Shown here: positions 6,765 to 12,407 of the stretch, in pieces
Layout: every line of letters begins with the position of its first letter
How positions within the stretch are numbered: position 1 is the stretch's first letter
Source: CAYQQQ01 sp964420125
GTDB taxonomy: Bacteria; Actinomycetota; Acidimicrobiia; Acidimicrobiales; Microtrichaceae
DNA: 18,012 nucleotides
Direction of reading: 5' to 3'
Assembly (NCBI GenBank): GCA_964420125.1
Contig: CAYQQQ010000040.1
Span: 1 to 18,012, forward strand
Made by a program: the position numbers and the translations under genes
Notes under the pieces: model-generated
What the model was told of the DNA's origin: nothing
Databases searched by the model: none
Seen by the model: only the letters and a program-made list of their open reading frames with translations

Positions 6765-7147
6765 TGGAGCTGGGGGGAATCGAACCCCCGTCCGCCAGGT
6801 GGTCACCACACCTGCTACGACCGTTCCCGACTTCGCCACTCGCAGCCGTGGCACCGGCGGGTCGGCTGGGCGAGCCCAGCTGCCGGGTCTTTCCCTGGTG
6901 TCAGCGGTCTTTCCACGCCGTCAGCGGTCTCTCCCTGCGGTCCACCCCCACTTCTGTTGCCGGGCTGTGGGGGTCCGGCCCCGTGTGCCGTTGCCGGTCA
7001 CGATGACTCTGTCACCGTCTGATCAGATCAGGCGGCCAGAGCGAACTGCTCATCGGCGGTTCTTGTTGTGTCCCCGTTTAGCGAGTCTGAGACAACTCGG
7101 GTCGCATGCGTGGCTTCCAGGTCCCAACGTCGAAACCAGTCAGCCCC
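6765..7147 (-). ncRNA. ssrA: transfer-messenger RNA (tmRNA)
   Basis: A 383-nt tmRNA that rescues stalled ribosomes with SmpB. The 5' end reads GGGGCTGACTGGTTTCGACG (from 7147), the hallmark start. The 3' end has a TTCGATT T-loop with a 5-bp GGGGG/CCCCC stem, then CAGCTCC and the discriminator A at 6765. The 5' GGGGCTG pairs with CAGCTCC over 7 bp (one G-U). CCA is not encoded. The tag reading frame ends at a TGA at 7028-7030 and reads GDTTRTADEQFALAA (7031-7075). The resume codon is GGG or the next GAC, just after CUAAAC. The ALAA end is the usual protease degron. After the tag, repeated AGACCGCTGAC-like segments fit the pseudoknot region. The smpB gene is not in this window. Protein readings across this stretch should be ignored. 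Confidence 0.95.
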
Positions 7148-7157
7148 GTACGGCTCC

Positions 7158-7163
7158 ATCGTA
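7158..7163 (-). promoter_or_regulatory. -10 box upstream of the tmRNA gene
   Basis: On the minus strand TACGAT (a TANNNT match) lies 10 nt before the mature 5' end of the tmRNA, allowing a short 5' leader that RNase P would remove. No convincing -35 is seen at 16-18 nt spacing. It lies in the 65-bp gap after the lipoprotein gene, so ssrA can be transcribed independently. Confidence 0.45.
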
Positions 7164-7212
7164 CCGCCCGCTGCGATGTCGGCGCGCCAAGTCATCGGCA
7201 GCCCCGGACCTC

Positions 7213-7746
7213 TCACCCGGCGAAGCCGAACCCGCAGTTCTCCTGGGTCCATTCGTCGACGGCCAGGGTTGCCTCGACCGCCTCTTGCATCCCGGGGAGC
7301 TCCTCGACGGTGGCGATGTACCGATCCATGTCGGGCGACTCCTCGATGGCGGCGAGGCCCTCGTCGGTGAACGACCCCACCGCTCCCAGCTCGTCGGCCA
7401 CCTCAGGGGCCGCCAGCGCGGCCATCTCGTAGAGCTCGACCATCTCGGGTCGGAGCTCACCCACCGAGCTCTGCACCTCCGCCCAGTCCTGCGACTGGGT
7501 CATCACCTGGTCCATCTGCGCCTGCAGGTCCTGCACCTGCGAGATCGCCTCGCACCCATCGGTCCCCGGCGGAGCATCGACCGCGGTGTCGCCGGCAGCG
7601 GACGTGGTCGAGGACTCCTCCGAACGTTCCCCGGCCTCGGTCGTGGTGGTGCCCTCGGCATCCTCCTCCGACGAGCAGGCCAGCGCGAGCAGCGCCCCGA
7701 GGACGAGGACCGAGGCGAGTGCAGCACGAAGCGGACGACGGCTCAT
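7213..7746 (-). CDS. hypothetical lipoprotein
   Basis: A 177-residue exported protein with no recognised domain. Residues 1-24 are a lipoprotein signal (RRPLRAALASVLVLGALLALAC, lipid Cys24), followed by an acidic Thr/Ser/Glu linker to about residue 63. The rest is helical in appearance, with Cys65 (GCEAISQVQDLQAQMDQV) and Cys171 near the end (WTQENCGFGFAG) that could form a disulfide closing a helix bundle. The ATG at 7746 is preferred over an upstream in-frame start at 7791 because the signal peptide begins there and a TAGGTT box lies 7 nt before it. It sits between the phosphodiesterase gene and ssrA on the same strand. Its function is unknown. Confidence 0.7.
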   Translation of the reverse strand: MSRRPLRAALASVLVLGALLALACSSEEDAEGTTTTEAGERSEESSTTSAAGDTAVDAPPGTDGCEAISQVQDLQAQMDQVMTQSQDWAEVQSSVGELRPEMVELYEMAALAAPEVADELGAVGSFTDEGLAAIEESPDMDRYIATVEELPGMQEAVEATLAVDEWTQENCGFGFAG

Positions 7747-7753
7747 GGGCCAG

Positions 7754-7759
7754 AACCTA
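7754..7759 (-). promoter_or_regulatory. -10 box of a probable leaderless promoter for the lipoprotein gene
   Basis: TAGGTT on the minus strand is followed by 7 nt and the ATG at 7746. Its first three bases are the TAG stop codon (7757-7759) of the preceding phosphodiesterase gene, so the stop codon and promoter are shared. No Shine-Dalgarno is present. Confidence 0.4.
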
Positions 7760-8836
7760 CCGTGGGAGGACCGCTCCCACAGGTCCGCCACCGGCGCGCC
7801 TCGGCGAGGCCGGCTCCCGGTCCGCCATCAGCAACCCTGCCCACCAGCCCGCCCACTGACGGGCCAAGGGCGGAGGGCCCTGCACCCGCTCCCCCAGCCA
7901 GCGGGCCCCCGGGTGCCCACCGGTCACCACCGCCACCTGGCTGCGGGACCGGGGTGAGCCGTGGTCGCCCCGCTGGCCCCACTCCACGCCGACGACCACC
8001 CCCGCCTCCGGCCACAGCACATGCAGGTCCCGGCCCACCCTCACCACGCCGTCCACGCCGGCCAGTGCCGCCAGGCCCTGGCGGGCGACCGCCCCCCGGA
8101 CCAGCACCGCCGTGCCGTCCGCCTGGTGCTCCACCCCCAAGGCGTCGAGCGCGGGGCCGAGCTCCACTGCTCGGCGGGGCCCCACCTCCTCGTGGCCGTG
8201 GTCGCTGAGGACCACCACCACCGTGTCGTCCCATCGTCGCCGGTAGCGGTCGAGGAGCTCGGCGACCACTTGGTCGGTGCGCCGCAGCTGTGCTCGCACC
8301 TCCTCGGAGGCGGGACCGTGCACGTGGCTGACCGCATCGGTCTCGTCGAGCTGGACCAGCGCCAGGTCGAGCTCCTCGACTCCGGCGCGCCGCACAGCGT
8401 CCAGGGTGGCGGCGTCGGTGGCGCAGGCTGTGGCCGCGGTGGGCGTCCCGTCGGGCAGGACACCACCGGGGGGCCAGTGGAGGTCTGCGGAACGTCCTCC
8501 GCAGACCCCGATCAGGTTCGGGTCGCCGGCGACGAGTCCCGTGGTCCATCCGAGCTCGTCGCCGAGGTCGAACAGCGTCGGCACCTGGGGGCCCACCCTC
8601 TCGGCTCGTCGCCAGCCGTCTGAGGTGAGCGCCCGGTGGCACAGGACGCCGTGTCGGGCCGGTGCGGAGCCGGTCACGAAGGTGGCGTGGTTCGGATAGG
8701 TGAACGCGGGCAGCTCACCAAGGCCGCCCCGGGGCGCCCACCAACCCGACCTCGCCGCCGCCCACATGGTGGGAGTGGTGTCGGGATGCAGGGCGTCGGG
8801 ACGCATCCCGTCGACCACGACGACCAGGATCCGCAC
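7757..8836 (-). CDS. alkaline phosphatase superfamily protein (NPP-like phosphodiesterase)
   Basis: A 359-residue metal-dependent hydrolase of the type I phosphodiesterase/nucleotide pyrophosphatase group. Visible active-site parts in order: Asp9 (VVVDGMRPD), the nucleophile Thr46 in FTYPNHATFVTG, Asp167 and His171 in DETDAVSHVHG, Asp212-His213 in SDHGHEE, and a late GGHP (after residue 280) that may give the last His ligand. There is no signal peptide, so the enzyme is cytoplasmic. It could split phosphodiesters or related esters, or a C-P compound as the related phosphonoacetate hydrolase does. The GTG start lies 3 nt after the TGA of the PhnZ-like gene, with GGGGG about 7 nt upstream, so the pair is translationally coupled. 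The last 60 residues are Arg/Pro/Gly-rich and probably disordered. The substrate is not visible. Confidence 0.82.
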   Translation of the reverse strand: MRILVVVVDGMRPDALHPDTTPTMWAAARSGWWAPRGGLGELPAFTYPNHATFVTGSAPARHGVLCHRALTSDGWRRAERVGPQVPTLFDLGDELGWTTGLVAGDPNLIGVCGGRSADLHWPPGGVLPDGTPTAATACATDAATLDAVRRAGVEELDLALVQLDETDAVSHVHGPASEEVRAQLRRTDQVVAELLDRYRRRWDDTVVVVLSDHGHEEVGPRRAVELGPALDALGVEHQADGTAVLVRGAVARQGLAALAGVDGVVRVGRDLHVLWPEAGVVVGVEWGQRGDHGSPRSRSQVAVVTGGHPGARWLGERVQGPPPLARQWAGWWAGLLMADREPASPRRAGGGPVGAVLPR

Positions 8837-8839
8837 CGT

Positions 8840-9400
8840 TCAACCCCCGACGAGAGCGCTGAGCAACAGGCGCCACCGCTCGAGGTCGCCCACCTCGAGT
8901 CCGGCGACCTTGCCGGCGTCGTCCCAACGCCGGAGGCGGAGTGCGGCGGTGTGGTGGACGTCCGATTCGAAGGCGGCGACCTCCTCGGGGCGCATGGGGC
9001 CGCCCTGGACCTCGAGGCTGCGCACCGAGGACGGCGACAGCTCTTCGACGTAGCCCTCCTCCACCGCGCACAGGTACCGCTTGGCAGCCACGTGGAGCGC
9101 CACCGGTGCGGTGACCTCGGGACCGAACCACTGCGACAGCCACCGGGCACCCACGCGCTCGTGGTGGGCGTCCACCAGCGGCTGATCGAGTGGAACGAGG
9201 TCCTTGGCGACGAGGTGGCCGACGTCGTGGAGCAGGGCCGCCGCCACCTGAGCAGGCGGGGCCCCCTCGTCGTCCGCGAGCGCTGCGCACTGCAGGGCGT
9301 GCTCGATCTCGCTGACGGCCTCGTCGTAGGGGCGTTGCGCCATGGGTGAGTCGAACAGGGCGAACACCTCCGGCACCCCGTGGGCGGCGCTGCGGCTCAC
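8840..9400 (-). CDS. PhnZ-like HD-domain oxygenase (phosphonate-degradation type)
   Basis: A 186-residue HD-domain protein. Ligand-like residues in order: His34 (EIEHALQCAAL), His58-Asp59 and His62 (LLHDVGH), His79/80 (DAHHERVGARWL), His103 (LHVAAKRYLCAV, with Lys107) and Asp160/161 (RRWDDAGK). The pattern, the length and segments such as VRSLEVQGGPM match my memory of the HD oxygenases linked to phosphonate operons. There PhnZ, with a mixed-valence diiron centre, cleaves the C-P bond of 2-amino-1-hydroxyethylphosphonate. Tyr25 and Glu27 lie where PhnZ has its substrate-gating pair. No PhnY-like hydroxylase is in the window, so the substrate may differ. A longer upstream reading from 9544 runs into the redoxin gene. 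GTG 9400 lies 19 nt past that gene's stop with GGGGGA nearby. Confidence 0.75.
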   Translation of the reverse strand: MSRSAAHGVPEVFALFDSPMAQRPYDEAVSEIEHALQCAALADDEGAPPAQVAAALLHDVGHLVAKDLVPLDQPLVDAHHERVGARWLSQWFGPEVTAPVALHVAAKRYLCAVEEGYVEELSPSSVRSLEVQGGPMRPEEVAAFESDVHHTAALRLRRWDDAGKVAGLEVGDLERWRLLLSALVGG

Positions 9401-9419
9401 GTGTCCCCCGGGGGGCAGC

Positions 9420-9998
9420 TCAACCGAACCACTCCGGCTCCTCGCCCGGCTTCCACTTGATGTTGCAGCCGATCGATGGACGCTGCTCCTCAGAGGGCGA
9501 CGAACCCTGCAGCAGGGCGTCCACGGCGGCCTCGAGGTCGGCACCGGTCACCTCGACGTCGTTGCCGGGACGGGAGTCGTCGAACTGGCCCCGGTAGGCG
9601 AGACGGCCCTCCGGGTCGAAGACGAAGAGGTCGGGGGTGCACGCTGCCCGGTAGGCCTTGGCCACCGCCTGGTCCTCGTCGTAGAGGTAGGGGAACCGCC
9701 AGCCCCACTCGGCGGCGCAACGGGCCATGTGCTCGGGGGCGTCGTCGGGGTAGTGCTCGACGTCGTTGCTCATCACCCCCACCACCGCCGCACCCGCAGC
9801 CATCAGCCGGGCGGTCACCTCGCCCAGCTTCGGGGCGATGTGGCGGACGAAGGGGCAGTGGTTCGACAGGAACAGCACCACCGTCGGCTTCCCCGCCGAG
9901 AGGTCCTCCAGACGCCACCTGCGGCCCTCGGGGTCGGCCAGCTCGAAGGAGGGCGCCGGGGTGCCGAGGGCCAGCATCGTCGAGTTCACCGCGACCAT
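9420..9998 (-). CDS. thioredoxin-fold redoxin family protein
   Basis: A 192-residue thioredoxin-fold protein of the AhpC/TSA-like group. It starts with the usual GTPAPSFELADPEGR (12-26), then VVLFLSNHCPFVRHI with a single active-site Cys48 (no CxxC), ACTPDLFVFDPEGRLAYRG with Cys120 at about 119-137, and the C-terminal GCNIKWKPG with Cys178 typical of this subgroup. Cys48 with Cys120 or Cys178 could form a resolving pair. It should be a cytoplasmic thiol peroxidase or disulfide reductase. The start is ATG 9998. It heads a run of three same-strand genes with gaps of 19 and 3 nt, so it probably shares an mRNA with the PhnZ-like oxygenase and the phosphodiesterase. A role in protecting or reducing the iron enzyme is possible but not shown. 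Confidence 0.8.
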   Translation of the reverse strand: MVAVNSTMLALGTPAPSFELADPEGRRWRLEDLSAGKPTVVLFLSNHCPFVRHIAPKLGEVTARLMAAGAAVVGVMSNDVEHYPDDAPEHMARCAAEWGWRFPYLYDEDQAVAKAYRAACTPDLFVFDPEGRLAYRGQFDDSRPGNDVEVTGADLEAAVDALLQGSSPSEEQRPSIGCNIKWKPGEEPEWFG

Positions 9999-10034
9999 GG
10001 GTCCAGTCTTCCAGCACCGCCGGCGCGGCGCCGA

Positions 10035-10736
10035 TCAGCCGTTGACCGAGCGCAGCTGGTCGACGGCCAGCGCGAGGGCGAGCGCGTGGCAGCTCTGGCC
10101 CTTGCCGCTGAGGTGCCACCCGTCGGCCACGTAGCCACCGGCGCAGCGGTCCAGCCAGAAGTCGAGGGGGATGTAGGACACCCCACGGCCCGCCGCTGCC
10201 TGGGCCTGCAGCGCCTGGGCGGTGTCGCGGGACTGGCGCTCGAAGGCGCCGGGTGGGGAGGGATGCGACACGAGGTACACGTGCGCGCCCTGGGAGGCGG
10301 CCACGTCCAGCAGCTGGCGCATCACCTCCACGTAGATCGCCTGGCGGATCGGGTTGCCCGGATCGGGCATCAGCACGGATTGGATCACCACCATGTCCGG
10401 GTCCACCGCCGAGATCCACCAGCGCATGCGGTCCAGCCAGCTGGGGTTGCCGGGCCAGGAGTCGATCGGGGTCTCCCCGGGGAACCCGTCGATGCTCACC
10501 GCCACACCCCGGTCGGCCATGAGCCGGGTGAACGGCTCGTGCACCCGGGGTGTGGTGCCGTAGAGGCCGAAGGTGAGGCTGTCGCCCATCACCAGCACCC
10601 GGCGCACCGGGGTGTCGCGCCCCGAGGCCGTGCTCACCGGGAGGCACCCGCTGAGCACCACGAGCGCGACCACTGCCACCACCGTCGAGGAGACGGCGCG
10701 GCGTCGTCGGGATGGTTGCCGTTCCGCCAGCAGCAC
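10035..10736 (-). CDS. SGNH/GDSL hydrolase lipoprotein
   Basis: A 233-residue exported esterase-like protein. An Arg-rich start is followed by a hydrophobic stretch and the lipobox LSGC (Cys31). Block I is VLVMGDSLTFG with the nucleophile Ser53 (about 47-57), block II may be GFPGETP with Gly87, and block V is DGWHLSGKG with Asp205 and His208. Block III normally reads GxND, but here the matching place is VVIQSVLMPDPGN, so the oxyanion Asn is displaced or missing. It should act outside the membrane on an ester, possibly in cell envelope sugars. The start is GTG 10736, 6 nt after a TAGGGT box, with no good ribosome site. It is divergent from the sulfatase-like gene across 69 bp. It ends 36 bp before the redoxin start, so read-through into that operon is possible. 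Confidence 0.78.
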   Translation of the reverse strand: MLLAERQPSRRRRAVSSTVVAVVALVVLSGCLPVSTASGRDTPVRRVLVMGDSLTFGLYGTTPRVHEPFTRLMADRGVAVSIDGFPGETPIDSWPGNPSWLDRMRWWISAVDPDMVVIQSVLMPDPGNPIRQAIYVEVMRQLLDVAASQGAHVYLVSHPSPPGAFERQSRDTAQALQAQAAAGRGVSYIPLDFWLDRCAGGYVADGWHLSGKGQSCHALALALAVDQLRSVNG

Positions 10737-10742
10737 GGCGGC

Positions 10743-10748
10743 ACCCTA
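10743..10748 (-). promoter_or_regulatory. -10 box of a probable leaderless promoter for the SGNH hydrolase gene
   Basis: On the minus strand TAGGGT (TANNNT) is followed by exactly 6 nt (GCCGCC) and the GTG at 10736. The geometry is the same as that of the divergent sulfatase promoter at 10794. No -35 is evident. Confidence 0.45.
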
Positions 10749-10793
10749 CGCAAGGGACCCGTCACCGGGCCATGGGCAATCCTCCCCGAGACA

Positions 10794-10799
10794 TAGCCT
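10794..10799 (+). promoter_or_regulatory. -10 box of a probable leaderless promoter for the sulfatase-like gene
   Basis: TAGCCT (TANNNT) is followed by exactly 6 nt (TCCAAC) and the ATG at 10806, with no Shine-Dalgarno. Only 45 bp separate it from the divergent TAGGGT box, so both promoters probably share control. Confidence 0.45.
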
Positions 10800-10805
10800 T
10801 CCAAC

Positions 10806-12317
10806 ATGAGCGCGGATCGGCCCAACGTGGTGCTGCTCGTCACCGACAACCAGTCGGCGGACTCCCTCGGCTGCTACGGCAGCACCGAGCACGAGACCCC
10901 CCGCATCGACCGCCTGGCCCGCGAAGGCGTGCGCTTCGAGCGGGCGTTCTGCACCAACGGCCTGTGCTCCCCCACCCGAGCCTCCATCCTCACCGGGCTC
11001 ATGCCCTCCCAGCACGGCGTGCACCTGGCCATGCCCGACGACGACGTGGTCCCCAAGGCCGACGACTACGACGTCACCCGGGAGTTCCGCACGCTGCCCG
11101 GCACCTTGCGCCACCACGGGTGGTCCACCGCCATGGTCGGCAAGTGGCACCTGGGCAACCACCGCTGCCCCGGCCAGGGCTTCGAGCACTGGGTGGCGCT
11201 CACCAAGGGGCACACCACCGACTTCCACGACAACGAGGTGTACGTCGACGGTCGGGTCGAGCGCATCACCGGCCCCCACATCGTCGAGCACATCTCCGAT
11301 CGGGCCATCGACTTCCTGCGCGACCGCGACCGCTCACGGCCGTTCTTCTTGCAGGTGAACTACGACGGCCCCTACGTGCTACCGCCCACCGTGGTGGGCG
11401 CGGACCCCCGGAACCCCTACTGGGATCGCTTCGCCGGGAGGACCTTCGCGCCCTTCCCCCCGATCGACGAGCGGCTCGTCCGCTCCCTGGCCCTGCCCTT
11501 CGACTTCGAGGTCGACCCGGCCGAGGAGTACACGATGGCCAGTGCCTTCAACAACATGTGGTGGTGCGTGCGGGTGCACAACGACCCGGCCACCCGGGCC
11601 AACATCGCCGCCCAGAACGCCGTGGTCGACCACGCCGTCGGCAGGGTGCTCGACGCGCTCGACGCCGAGGGGATCGCCGAGGACACGCTGGTCGTGTTCA
11701 CCACCGACCAGGCCAACCCCTACGGCCAGCGGGGCCTGTGGGGGCACCCCATCTGGACCGACCCGCCCTTCATGCACGACGTGACCTTCCGCGTGCCGCT
11801 GATCGTGCGCCGGCCCGCCACGGTGCCCGCCCAGCGCATCGTGGACCGGATCGTGTCGCACGTGGACCTGCTGCCCACCGTCCTCGACCACGTCGGCCTG
11901 GGCGAGGTGGAGGCGGCGGGCTCCCCCGGGCGCAGCTTCGCCCCGGCGCTGGCGGGAGAGGCGCTGGCGGGATGGGACGACGTCGCCTTCTTCGAGAACG
12001 AGACGGCCCGCTCCGTGCGCACCCTCACCCACCTCTACACCGCCCACCTGGAGGGCACCGGGGAGCCCGAGCTGTACGACCTGGTGGCCGACCCGCAGCA
12101 GTGGCACGACGTGGCCGCCGAGCCGGTGAACCAGGCGGTGGTGGCCGAGCTCGACCGGCGGCTGCGGGAGTTCTTCGCCCGCTACGCCGACGAGCGCTAC
12201 GACCTGTGGAACGGGGGCAGCGCCCAGGCCATGGTCGCCCGGTTCCTGCTGTTCGCCGAGCGGGGCGGGCCCGGCTGGAACGTCACCACGGACGTCGGGC
12301 CCGCCTTCGAGTACTGA
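10806..12317 (+). CDS. sulfatase-family hydrolase with divergent active site
   Basis: A 503-residue protein of the sulfatase branch of the alkaline phosphatase superfamily. It has the start VVLLVTDNQSADSLGCYG (about 8-25), the C-x-P-x-R site CSPTRASILTG with Cys54 as presumed formylglycine precursor, MVGKWHLG with Lys113 and His115, and a late metal site TTDQANPYGQRGLWGHP (Asp301-Gln302). Several usual residues are changed: TDN replaces the metal pair DD, DQ replaces D(H/N)G, H314 stands where a catalytic Lys is common, and the usual PHxP segment reads GPYVLPP. There is no signal peptide, so it may be cytoplasmic. The substrate could be a sulfate ester, phosphonate monoester or phosphodiester. 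Conversion of the Cys needs a formylglycine-generating enzyme, which is not in the window. The start is ATG 10806 with a leaderless-type promoter. Confidence 0.85.
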   Translation: MSADRPNVVLLVTDNQSADSLGCYGSTEHETPRIDRLAREGVRFERAFCTNGLCSPTRASILTGLMPSQHGVHLAMPDDDVVPKADDYDVTREFRTLPGTLRHHGWSTAMVGKWHLGNHRCPGQGFEHWVALTKGHTTDFHDNEVYVDGRVERITGPHIVEHISDRAIDFLRDRDRSRPFFLQVNYDGPYVLPPTVVGADPRNPYWDRFAGRTFAPFPPIDERLVRSLALPFDFEVDPAEEYTMASAFNNMWWCVRVHNDPATRANIAAQNAVVDHAVGRVLDALDAEGIAEDTLVVFTTDQANPYGQRGLWGHPIWTDPPFMHDVTFRVPLIVRRPATVPAQRIVDRIVSHVDLLPTVLDHVGLGEVEAAGSPGRSFAPALAGEALAGWDDVAFFENETARSVRTLTHLYTAHLEGTGEPELYDLVADPQQWHDVAAEPVNQAVVAELDRRLREFFARYADERYDLWNGGSAQAMVARFLLFAERGGPGWNVTTDVGPAFEY

Positions 12318-12407
12318 GCAGCGGCCCCCTCAGACAGGCGAGGCCCGCACGCGGAAGGACCGCCCCGCAGGACGGCCCTCCCGTAGTGCGTCAGTTGTGG
12401 AACGGAC

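Noticed and set aside
6765..6800. A tRNA-like 3' end (T-loop and acceptor) near 6765
   Set aside because: No tRNA anticodon arm fits. The partner strand of the acceptor is 375 nt away at 7141-7147 and carries the tmRNA 5' signature, so this is the end of ssrA.
6799..8208. A long Pro/Arg-rich plus-strand frame over ssrA, the lipoprotein and the phosphodiesterase
   Set aside because: It crosses a structured RNA and the antisense of two supported genes, and has no recognisable domain.
9401..9544. Longer N-terminus for the PhnZ-like protein starting at 9544
   Set aside because: The extra 48 residues are Arg/Ser-rich, overlap the redoxin gene and have no ribosome site. GTG 9400 fits gene spacing and protein length.
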